Source: Planctomycetota bacterium (lineage in GTDB: Bacteria; Planctomycetota; Planctomycetia; Pirellulales; UBA7805). Taken from it: 5,403 nt of DNA. Shown in pieces: positions 1 through 5,188 of this stretch. The notes beneath the pieces are model-generated. The model had not been told where the DNA came from. It saw nothing but the letters and a program-made list of their open reading frames with translations, and searched no databases. Position 1 is the first letter of the stretch. Each line of letters opens with the position of its first letter. Location: positions 1-5,403 of the forward strand of contig JAUWIQ010000173.1 of the NCBI GenBank assembly GCA_030605285.1, read 5' to 3'. The position numbers and the translations under genes were made by a program.

Positions 1-318
1 ACATATCTGTACGGCATTGTTGCTTGCCAAGCGGTAAGTGCCAGGCCGCATGTTGGGAACGCGGAAGTTCCCAGTGGCATCACTGGTCACCAGGGAAAGG
101 ACCTCCTCGTTGGCAATCAGTACCACATCGGTATGGGCGATCGCCTGTCCTCGCGGATCGACAATCCGCCCCGTGAGCAAACTATTGCGATTCAGAGTGA
201 TATCGATTGCCTGTGGGAGCACACCGGGCGGCTGTGTGGCAGTCGCCAGGCTGTTGGAAAAAATTCCGACAACCGTTGCGACGATACCGAGTAGATGCGC
301 TGGACGGTTTAGCATCAT
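1..318 (-). CDS. Exported CarboxypepD_reg-domain protein, 3' end beyond left edge
   Basis: The reverse strand reads 106 codons from ATG at 318 to the window edge without a stop, so the C-terminus is missing. Residues 1-27 form a signal peptide: a hydrophobic core around HLLGIVATVVGIF and a likely cut after ATA at 27. Residues about 38-98 match a single carboxypeptidase regulatory-like (Cna-B-like beta-sandwich) domain: G50-R-I-V-D-P-R-G57, then S79-D-A-T-G83-N-F and R91-P-G-T-Y95. Such domains are usually structural or binding modules, not enzymes. The two genes upstream on the same strand (641-1225, 1316-1885) encode proteins of the same plan. No clear SD precedes the start, and the second codon is also ATG (315), so either could initiate. 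The substrate or partner is unknown. The domain call is well supported by the G...DP.G...SD.TG.F...PGTY pattern. Confidence 0.8.
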   Translation of the reverse strand, partial: MMLNRPAHLLGIVATVVGIFSNSLATATQPPGVLPQAIDITLNRNSLLTGRIVDPRGQAIAHTDVVLIANEEVLSLVTSDATGNFRVPNMRPGTYRLASNNAVQIC

Positions 319-640
319 AACTGGGGCGAACCTGTTTTAAACAACGGTTGACGAAGGCAGTGTCTGCAGCCCCCCAGTGCCTGAATCGGTTTTGTCCCCT
401 ATCCGTGAACGGTCTCGGGAAGGGGCGGGATGATAGTCGCCTTGGGGTGTGGCGAAAAGAGCAATTGCGGCGATCCGACAGAAATCCCGCTCGTGGCGAT
501 GCGGGGGTGATGCCAGTGCTATCGCCTGCCAGGGGCCCGTCGGCGGTTTACCGAGATCCTCAACCCCGGCGTATTTTGCGCGGCACCGAAAAACGCGAGG
601 TTGCGGGTTTTTGCCGCTGGGGCCGGCCTAGACGAAGCGG
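319..640. other. Intergenic stretch between two exported-protein genes
   Basis: This is a 322-base gap between the end of the 641-1225 gene and the start of the 1-318 gene, both on the minus strand. Plus-strand open frames across it have no SD, no recognisable family and arginine/proline-rich sequence of the kind seen in non-coding frames, so I do not call them. It should contain the leader and probably the promoter of the 1-318 gene. A TTTAAA-containing AT patch lies at about 334-342, but I cannot assign clear -35/-10 boxes. A stem-loop with A and T tracts at 581-616 is listed separately. Confidence 0.6.
581..616 (-). terminator. Candidate bidirectional terminator stem-loop after the 641-1225 gene
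   Basis: The plus strand reads AAAAACGCG (588-596), a loop AGGTTG, then CGGGTTTTT (603-611 or so). AAAAAC pairs with GTTTTT and CG with CG, with one G:G mismatch. Outside it, CGGC (581-584) can pair with GCCG (613-616). Transcripts on either strand end the stem in a U run. It lies 25 bases past the stop of the minus-strand 641-1225 gene, the right place for its terminator. The GC-rich part of the stem is short, so strength is uncertain. Confidence 0.4.
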
Positions 641-1225
641 CTAGGTCGCACTGCGGTTTTGAAACGGTGGTTGCAACGTACCGCGGTACATCGCGGTCGG
701 TACGATGATTCCCGCGCCGATCAGCCCACCGATCGTTGCCGGGTGGTTGAGATACCGCCCGGGATGGATCGAAGGTAGATTGAAGCCCCCGATCGTATTC
801 TGCCCGCGGACGACGGGTTGCCTCGAGAGTACCACAAACGATTGAGCGACGGGTGGCGCCGCCTCCTGGGTCCAGGCCCTCAGAAACAGTGATTGCTGAT
901 CCGTCGTCAATTGGTGTGGCCCTCCCCGAACATCCAGAATCGTAAATTGCCCTTGGCGATCGGTCGTTGCGCGTGCCACCTCGACACCTTGATGAAGCAG
1001 GATGACCGTTTTGGCTGCCAGAGGTTTCCCTGCGCTATCCACGACATGTCCCTGCAGGGATCCGCCTTCACCAAGTGCAATGTCAGTAAGCACAGAAGAG
1101 GATGGAAGGTCTGGTTGCTTGGCGGGTTGCAATGGTTCTGCTGCCCCTCCAATCCCCGGGAAAAGCCCGAGAAGCAAGAGTGCGATACTCATTGCGGCAG
1201 ACATGGATATGACACGGTTTGTCAT
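641..1225 (-). CDS. Exported CarboxypepD_reg-domain protein with C-terminal hydrophobic segment
   Basis: The protein is 194 aa. The frame stays open to 1303, but I chose ATG 1225. It gives a clean signal peptide (MTNRVISMSAAMSIALLLLG..., cut near GAA|EP at residue 29), and GAAGGAA lies about 12 bases upstream as an SD. The extra 26 residues of the longer version would bury the signal. Residues 48-106 form one carboxypeptidase regulatory-like beta-sandwich: D-I-A-L (48-51), G59-H-V-V-D-S-A-G66-K-P, then T88-D-R-Q-G92-Q-F94. After it come L115-R-A-W118, A123-P-P-V-A127 and Q136-P-V-V-R-G-Q142, which match the neighbour at 1316-1885 almost motif for motif. Residues 163-179 (ATIGGLIGAGIIVPTAM) are hydrophobic, perhaps a membrane or outer-surface anchor, followed by a short polar tail. 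The function is unknown; a structural or binding role outside the cytoplasm is likely. Confidence 0.85.
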   Translation of the reverse strand: MTNRVISMSAAMSIALLLLGLFPGIGGAAEPLQPAKQPDLPSSSVLTDIALGEGGSLQGHVVDSAGKPLAAKTVILLHQGVEVARATTDRQGQFTILDVRGGPHQLTTDQQSLFLRAWTQEAAPPVAQSFVVLSRQPVVRGQNTIGGFNLPSIHPGRYLNHPATIGGLIGAGIIVPTAMYRGTLQPPFQNRSAT

Positions 1226-1315
1226 ATTTCTATCGTTTCCTTCGACTCTCGTCCGCACAACGGTTCGGAGTTTGGCTGCAATATCTGGCAAACTAAAACT
1301 CAATTCACATTCCGT

Positions 1316-1885
1316 TTATGGGCTCGTATCCCGCTCATAGGTGAGTGCAATTGGCAGTGCAATGGCTGCACCGATGACCGTTGCCGTAATCCAGGGATTG
1401 CGAAAAATGGTGCGAATGATCAGGGGACGATCATCCTGCCCGCGGTGTACTGGCTGGTTATCGACTGGGATCACGAGTTGCTCCTCGGCCGCTGGTGGGG
1501 CGGTCCCGTGGGCCCAGACGCGGACTCGCATCGGTGGCTGGCTACCCTGGCATGTTCGGGCCCTGATCTCATAGGTTCCGCTGGGAATCGGTGGCGAATA
1601 AAAAGACCCGTTCTGATCGCTGATTGCTTTGCAGATCAGCTTTCCATCCCGATAAAATACAATTTCGGCTGGAACAGACGGGCTGTCCGTATCTGCTGTG
1701 CTGATGTGACCGCAAACCGTACCCCGCGAATCCAAGGCAACATCCCTGAAAATGGGAGCCGCCCTTTGGACATTGGTCAGCCGACTCGGCACGGCTGGCG
1801 GTGCCGCGAGGGCGCCTTGCTGTTGGTTTAGGGCAGCGGATGCAAACATAAAAAGTACGAAGTGAAAACGAAAGTTAGCTGTCAT
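1316..1885 (-). CDS. Exported CarboxypepD_reg-domain protein, paralogue of the 641-1225 product
   Basis: The protein is 189 aa. The frame is open back to 1972, but ATG 1885 is preferred because it starts directly at a signal peptide (MTANFRFHFVLFMFASAAL..., cut near ALA|A at residue 27). A GGTGA lies about 12 bases upstream as a weak SD. The domain spans about residues 48-108: D48-V-A-L51, G59-H60, then S89-D-Q-N-G93-S-F95 and P101-S-G-T-Y105. The following signature is R122-V-W124-A-H-G-T-A-P-P131-A-A and Q144-P-V-H-R-G-Q150. Residues 163-182 (NPWITATVIGAAIALPIALT) are hydrophobic and end in the charged tail YERDTSP. DVAL and GH fall at the same residue numbers as in the 194-aa neighbour, so the two are clearly paralogues. 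The gap to the 641-1225 gene is 90 bases, with no terminator seen, so co-transcription is plausible. The domain contains two cysteines (C58, C85) and a third (C112) just beyond it, unlike the neighbour. Confidence 0.83.
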   Translation of the reverse strand: MTANFRFHFVLFMFASAALNQQQGALAAPPAVPSRLTNVQRAAPIFRDVALDSRGTVCGHISTADTDSPSVPAEIVFYRDGKLICKAISDQNGSFYSPPIPSGTYEIRARTCQGSQPPMRVRVWAHGTAPPAAEEQLVIPVDNQPVHRGQDDRPLIIRTIFRNPWITATVIGAAIALPIALTYERDTSP

Positions 1886-1994
1886 TTGTATGTAATCACC
1901 GGGTTGAAGCACTGGGGCCCCCCCGCTGTAAATTTGCCTCGCCGCCAAACGCGGTGCATCGACGCAAACCACTCATGTTATCGGTTATCCGCAG

Positions 1995-2045
1995 GATTCA
2001 TTTAGACAATAAAATCAAAATAATCCATAAGTCACGAAAATTCGG
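1995..2045 (-). promoter_or_regulatory. AT-rich candidate promoter region for the exported array
   Basis: This is the most AT-rich stretch upstream of the 1316-1885 gene, about 110-160 bases before its start. On the minus strand GTGACT, 18 bases, then TATTGT can be read as a weak sigma-70-like pair (four of six matches each to TTGACA and TATAAT). The call rests on position and base composition; the boxes are poor and planctomycete promoters are not well described by the E. coli consensus. Confidence 0.25.
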
Positions 2046-2191
2046 AAAGGTCTTCCTAGACCGCCTATTCCCGCTGCATCTCGCTTGCCGAGGGCATGGG
2101 CAGGCCCGTCGCAGGGGATGCGGGTTGCTGGCAACATGGTGCGGGTGCGGTGGGAAAATTACGATTCTCCCGCGCGGGGTCGCTCTACGGA

Positions 2192-2207
2192 TGCCAGCAT
2201 GCTGGCA
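2192..2207. repeat. Perfect 16-bp palindrome TGCCAGCATGCTGGCA
   Basis: The 16 bases are identical to their own reverse complement, with no loop. A site of this kind fits a homodimeric DNA-binding protein better than an RNA hairpin. It lies about 307 bases upstream of the 1316-1885 start and 150 bases past the csrA stop. The half TGCCAGCATG recurs at 2922-2931 in the intergenic region on the other side of csrA, though without the mirrored half. Confidence 0.5.
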
Positions 2208-2295
2208 AAGTTAGGCACTGAAACGGGCGGGCCATACACGGCCTCTTCGCGGGTTGCAGGTCCTCGCGATTCGGTACGCTGGCGTGCTGTTTGAA

Positions 2296-2325
2296 GATAC
2301 CGCAGCCCTCGACCGAGTCGGTATC
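2296..2325 (-). terminator. Stem-loop just downstream of csrA
   Basis: GATACCG (2296-2302) and CGGTATC (2319-2325) are perfect 7-base arms. Inside, CTC and GAG can form a second short stem around GACC. It begins about 33 bases after the csrA stop on the transcribed strand. No U run follows it on the csrA strand; one (TTTTTT at about 2333-2338) precedes it. It may therefore be a transcript-end or stability hairpin and not a classic intrinsic terminator. Confidence 0.35.
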
Positions 2326-2358
2326 GGATTTGAAAAAATGTGAGAATTCTTCGCCTCT

Positions 2359-2640
2359 CTAACGAAGACGCGGCAGCATTGCGTTTGAAATACGCGTCTC
2401 GAAAACGAGATTCGCGGATGTCGCGGTTGATTGGGGAGGTGTGGACCGCCACCCGACCGCGAGCGGAGCAGAACGGTGGAGGTGCTGCTCCTGGGCAGGC
2501 AACTCACTGCGTTGGATGCCGAGGTGTTGCGGTGCCTCGATACCCAGAATGACACGGTTGCCGGAGATTTTCTGGACGAGGACCGTGATTTGGCCATCAA
2601 TCTGGATCGCTTCGCAAATTTTTCGACTCAGGACTAACAT
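2359..2640 (-). CDS. csrA: Carbon storage regulator CsrA with extended C-terminal tail
   Basis: CsrA is a small dimeric RNA-binding protein that binds GGA motifs in mRNA leaders, often over the SD, and changes translation or stability. Residues 1-47 match the family along their length: MLVLSRK at the start, I18-T-V, G27-N-R-V, G33-I-E-A-P37 and R44-S-E-L47. The RNA-contact residues L4, R6 and R44 are kept. Two usually conserved positions differ: the glycine at 9 is Cys (RKICEAI) and the basic residue after V30 is Ile (RVILGI). The product is 93 aa, whereas CsrA is commonly about 60-80. Residues 48-93 match nothing I know and are rich in Ser, Pro, Arg and Ala. ATG 2640 is fixed by the MLVLSRK start and an AAAGGGA SD about 5 bases upstream. 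No flagellar genes or fliW, frequent csrA neighbours elsewhere, are visible. Confidence 0.92.
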   Translation of the reverse strand: MLVLSRKICEAIQIDGQITVLVQKISGNRVILGIEAPQHLGIQRSELPAQEQHLHRSAPLAVGWRSTPPQSTATSANLVFETRISNAMLPRLR

Positions 2641-3124
2641 GGTTTCCCTTTCTTGTTGGATTTCCTAGCCACCTCGAGAGGTCGACGTCATCGCTTGGTT
2701 CACAACATCTGAAAACAGCCGCAGGCAGCATGTTCCTTCCCGCTGCGAGACCGCAGCTGGGGGCAGCGGCCCCTCGCGCTAGAGGGAAAATGCAAATCCG
2801 ATGCCGAGTTTTGCAGGGCGTCAAAAAAAGGCCCGGGTTGATGATTTAAGTGGTTTGAAATAATCAATTTAAAAAATGTTGCTTGCATCAAGCGTGGTGC
2901 CCGTACCGCGTTGCTGGGGCTTGCCAGCATGTCTCAAAATGGGACGCGTTTCGCAATATGGGATAAGCAAAGTCACCGTTGCGATGGGAGAGGTCGTTGC
3001 TTGCTGGAAAAATGGTCTGGTCCCAATTGGGGTGTCCCGCTATATGACAACCCGCAAAAAGGGTGTGTTGGTGGCATTCGCGATCGCCTGTTTGGGGCAG
3101 AACTCCAAAAAGAGAGGGATTTCC
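2641..3124. other. Divergent intergenic region between csrA and the plus-strand cluster
   Basis: The 484 bases should hold the promoters and leaders of csrA (minus) and of the zinc-ribbon/phosphatase cluster (plus). The plus frame of the zinc-ribbon gene is open back to 2876, but the upstream 83 codons have an atypical mix (many Cys, Val, Trp, no domain) and the strong SD is at 3125, so I treat them as leader. Small hairpins are possible at 2671-2682 (ACCT/AGGT) and 2771-2786 (CCCTC/GAGGG). I see no known riboswitch or RNA gene. Confidence 0.5.
2836..2882. promoter_or_regulatory. AT-rich core, candidate divergent promoter region
   Basis: This is a sharply AT-rich island in otherwise GC-rich DNA between the divergent csrA and the plus-strand cluster. 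On the plus strand TTGATG is followed after 15 bases by AATAAT (five of six to TATAAT). On the minus strand TTGATT can be read as a -35 box, with only a weak -10 match 17 bases on. If used, it would give leaders of roughly 190-250 bases on both sides. The support is composition, position and weak box matches only. Confidence 0.3.
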
Positions 3125-3418
3125 ATGAAATGCCCGAACTGTTGGTCCCCCCAGGTCAAGGCTTCCCGAGTCCGCTTGCTACACCGAGTTATTGCCAGCT
3201 GTTTTTTCGTAGTTCCGGTATCGTGTCGCCATTGCTTCCATTGCTTTCACGCTTCGCGGTGGACCTACCGAAGTGAAGGCAGGAGAGGGAAAAAAAACTT
3301 AGATTTGGATCTCCAAAACAATGCGTCCGACCAGATTCTTTCCTTTAAACCAGCTCACAACAAGCAACGTGATGCTCAATCCAAGCAAGAGAGCCCCAAG
3401 ATGCGCCGGGCTGCATGA
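3125..3418 (+). CDS. Small zinc-ribbon protein upstream of the phosphatase
   Basis: This is a 97-aa protein with two CxxC knuckles: C3-P-N-C6 and C34-R-H-C37. Between them lie a basic segment (K12-A-S-R-V-R-L-L-H-R21) and a hydrophobic run (I23-A-S-C-F-F-V-V-P31). Short proteins of the form MKCPxC..S.VRRSR....(hydrophobic)..CRDCGHRF occur in planctomycetes, and this fits them, though the usual glycine after the second CxxC is replaced (CRHCFHCFH). Residues 43-97 are a polar tail rich in Lys, Gln, Asn and Ser. ATG 3125 is chosen because GAGAGGG lies 7 bases upstream and because the knuckle begins at residue 3. The stop codon overlaps the start of the next gene in ATGA, which strongly supports a real gene translated with the phosphatase. 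It may bind zinc and act as a small regulator or membrane-associated factor; the function is unknown. Confidence 0.75.
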   Translation: MKCPNCWSPQVKASRVRLLHRVIASCFFVVPVSCRHCFHCFHASRWTYRSEGRRGKKNLDLDLQNNASDQILSFKPAHNKQRDAQSKQESPKMRRAA

Positions 3419-4230
3419 GAGAGATAGTGACTGTGGTTGTAGAATCTTTTGTCGATATTCATTGCCACCTTCTACCAGGCATTGATGACGGCGCTTCGAG
3501 CCTCGAAGAGTCGTTGGCCATGGCCAAAATGGCAGCGGCTGATGGCATCGAGACGATGATTTGCACGCCGCATCAGTGCGGCAATTATGCCTGCAATCGG
3601 GGCGCTGACATCCGTACCGCAGTCGCGGAACTTCAAATAGCGCTTGAGCGCAATGGGGTCCCGATCTCGGTATTGGCTGGTGCCGATGTCCGGATTGAGT
3701 CCAACTTAATTGAGCAGGTTGCGCGTGGTGAGGTGTTGTCGTTGGCCGATCGGCGGCGACACATTCTACTCGAATTGCCCCATGAACTTTATATTCCGCT
3801 GGAGCCGTTGCTTGCGGAATTGAAGTCGGCTGGGAGGGTGGGGAGTTTGTCCCATCCCGAGAGAAACCAGGGGATTATCAGTCAGCCGGCGTTGGTTCGT
3901 CCACTGGTGGAAATGGGTGGGTTGATGCAGGTCACGGCGGGGAGTTTGATAGGCACCTTTGGCGAACCGATTCGGAGATTATCGGAACAACTGCTCACGG
4001 AGGGGCTTGTCCATTTCATTGCAACCGATGCCCATGGGGTGCGTAGCCGACGACCGCTGATGCGACGTGCTTTCGATCGCGCTGCGGAATTGGTGGGGGA
4101 GCAGACGGCTCTCAAAATATGCGCTCAGAACCCCCAGTCGGTCGCGCTGGGCGACGAAGTTCGTGGGGGGGTTCAGCCCACCACCGAGCGGGGCCTACGT
4201 GGATGGTTTTCCCGCCGCAAGACGGCCTAG
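3415..4230 (+). CDS. cpsB: CpsB/YwqE-type PHP-family phosphatase
   Basis: This is a metal-dependent phosphatase of the PHP fold, the family that dephosphorylates tyrosine kinases controlling capsule and exopolysaccharide export. Metal-site motifs appear in order: D14-I-H16-C-H18 with GIDDG (22-26), E31/E32 (SLEES), T51-P-H53, G89-A-D91, L119-E-L-P, S146-H147-P-E-R150-N, and A203-T-D205-A-H207-G. QVTAGSLIGTFG (172-183) is also typical. GAD replaces the GAE common in Firmicutes, a conservative acidic swap. Length is 271 aa against about 240-255 for Firmicutes members; the excess is a basic C-terminal tail (GLRGWFSRRKTA). ATG 3415 overlaps the zinc-ribbon stop and suggests translational coupling. 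GTG 3433, with GAGAG 9 bases upstream, is an alternative start that would begin MVVESFVDIHCH. No partner kinase lies in the window, so the target is inferred. Confidence 0.92.
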   Translation: MREIVTVVVESFVDIHCHLLPGIDDGASSLEESLAMAKMAAADGIETMICTPHQCGNYACNRGADIRTAVAELQIALERNGVPISVLAGADVRIESNLIEQVARGEVLSLADRRRHILLELPHELYIPLEPLLAELKSAGRVGSLSHPERNQGIISQPALVRPLVEMGGLMQVTAGSLIGTFGEPIRRLSEQLLTEGLVHFIATDAHGVRSRRPLMRRAFDRAAELVGEQTALKICAQNPQSVALGDEVRGGVQPTTERGLRGWFSRRKTA

Positions 4231-4240
4231 TGGGATGGGT

Positions 4241-4275
4241 CGGTTGCAATTGAACGGGCATGGTTGTGGCAACCG
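4241..4275 (+). repeat. Inverted repeat with two alternative hairpins before the protease gene
   Basis: CGGTTGC (4241-4247) pairs perfectly with GCAACCG (4269-4275). The same right arm can instead pair locally as GGTTG (4262-4266), loop TGG, CAACC (4270-4274). The two folds exclude each other. The element fills most of the 66-base gap between the phosphatase stop and the protease start. There is no U run after it, so an intrinsic terminator is unlikely; an mRNA processing or translation-tuning element is possible. Confidence 0.4.
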
Positions 4276-4296
4276 GAAAAATCTTGAAGTGAACTG

Positions 4297-5118
4297 ATGA
4301 GAGTACCTAATCCATTCTTTGCCTTGCGGTACCGGAAGACCGCCGTTTTGCTCAAGGCAACCGCAACCCTGGGATTGCTTCTCCTGGGGCGAGCTGAGGT
4401 CACAGCCGAGCCAATGTGGGCCGATTTTCGGGTTGCTGGGCCATTTGTCTGTCGGGCTGATTTCTCGCTCAAGGGACACGAATCTGTTTTTGCCGAACTC
4501 GCTGAGATCCAACAGGATCTTATCAAGAAATTCGGGATTCCTCCGGGCGGCGAGCGGATTGAGATTTATCTGTTTCAGGGCCGTTCTTCCTACAACAGGT
4601 TCGTGAAACGCTGGTTTCCCGAGGTTCCTACGCGCCGCGCACTTTATATCAAAAACAATGGCCCCGGGATGGTCCTCGTGTACCTTTCCGATCAGTTGCA
4701 TACGGATTTAAGACACGAATGCACGCATGCGCTGCTTCATGCCTCGTTGCCGATGGTACCGCTTTGGCTTGACGAAGGTTTGGCCGAGTACTATGAGGTT
4801 CCGCCGCAGGAGCGCTCGCATCAGAATCCACATCACAACGGTACCGTGTGGAGTTTTCGTTTTGGGCGGTTACGCTCGATGGAGCAACTCGAAAACAAAC
4901 AAGAGCTCAAGGAAATGGGGCGCAGCGAATACCGCAACGCCTGGGCATGGGTCCATTTCATGGTGCATGGACCTCCGGAAGCCAGAGTGGAACTCGTGCG
5001 ATTTTTGGCAGATATTCGCGAGGGTACGCCACCCGGAAATTTGAGTGACCGTTTGGCCCGGAGATTCAGCGATCCGGAGGACGCGCTTGTGCAGCACTTC
5101 AAGACGTTCTGGCAGTAA
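4297..5118 (+). CDS. Exported gluzincin metallopeptidase, DUF1570-like
   Basis: This 273-aa predicted zinc peptidase acts outside the cytoplasm. A basic start (RYRK) and hydrophobic residues 16-30 form a signal peptide with a likely cut after VTA at 37. The catalytic core is H140-E141-C-T-H144 (HExxH) followed by P155-L-W-L-D-E160-G-L-A-E-Y-Y. The Glu after the HExxH helix is the expected third zinc ligand, and WLDEGLAEY is the hallmark of DUF1570/MA-like peptidases common in planctomycetes. Residues 40-130 look like the mixed alpha/beta N-terminal part seen before HExxH in that family (E89-I-Y-L-F and R99-ish to R101 region, then LVYL). The C-terminal half (190-273) is helical and charged. 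It lies 66 bases after the phosphatase gene on the same strand, so it may share its transcript. SD support for ATG 4297 is weak (GAAGTGA). The substrate is unknown; the context hints at envelope or matrix processing, which is inference. Confidence 0.87.
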   Translation: MRVPNPFFALRYRKTAVLLKATATLGLLLLGRAEVTAEPMWADFRVAGPFVCRADFSLKGHESVFAELAEIQQDLIKKFGIPPGGERIEIYLFQGRSSYNRFVKRWFPEVPTRRALYIKNNGPGMVLVYLSDQLHTDLRHECTHALLHASLPMVPLWLDEGLAEYYEVPPQERSHQNPHHNGTVWSFRFGRLRSMEQLENKQELKEMGRSEYRNAWAWVHFMVHGPPEARVELVRFLADIREGTPPGNLSDRLARRFSDPEDALVQHFKTFWQ

Positions 5119-5188
5119 GAAAATTCACTCGGGAAGCTGCGATTGCCGGTTGTCTCAAAACGCTCCTCTCGAGGGCTTCTCTAGTTCG

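Larger units (their letters stand above)
1886..2358. other. Long intergenic stretch between csrA and the exported array
   Basis: These 473 bases have no gene I can call with confidence. Contents are the leader of the 1316-1885 gene, with a G4C7 tract at 1914-1924; an AT-rich patch at about 1999-2042 that may hold its promoter; a perfect 16-bp palindrome at 2192-2207; and a stem-loop at 2296-2325 just past csrA. A minus-strand frame starting at GTG 2452 and ending at 2159 (97 codons) is open, but it overlaps the csrA 3' end by 94 bases, has no family I recognise, and is discussed as a finding. Confidence 0.5.

Noticed and set aside
137..148. GCGATCGCCTGT occurring again at 3080-3091
   Set aside because: One copy lies inside a coding region and the contexts differ. 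GCGATCGC is a palindromic octamer over-represented in some genomes, so two copies are not evidence of a functional repeat.
348..644. Plus-strand open frames in the 319-640 gap
   Set aside because: The products are Arg/Pro-rich with no family likeness and no SD, and they run across the terminator-like hairpin.
1049..1060. TCCCTGCAGGGA 12-bp palindrome
   Set aside because: It lies within a coding region, where codon content explains it, and a palindrome of this length is not rare.
893..1831. Plus-strand open frame of 312 codons, the longest in the window
   Set aside because: It lies antisense to two well-supported exported-protein genes. Its product is rich in Cys, Trp and Arg, with no domain or signal peptide and no SD. 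The opposite strand explains the DNA better.
2211..2600. Minus-strand 129-codon frame overlapping csrA
   Set aside because: It covers most of the csrA core in another frame and is Ser/Arg-rich, as expected of an out-of-frame reading.
4195..4701. Minus-strand open frame of 168 codons
   Set aside because: It is antisense to the protease gene and to the end of the phosphatase gene, with no recognisable motif; it is a shadow of the real frames.
5119..5188. Search for a terminator between the convergent genes
   Set aside because: Only a short CTCGAG-centred match was found, with no stable stem and no T run, so no terminator is called.
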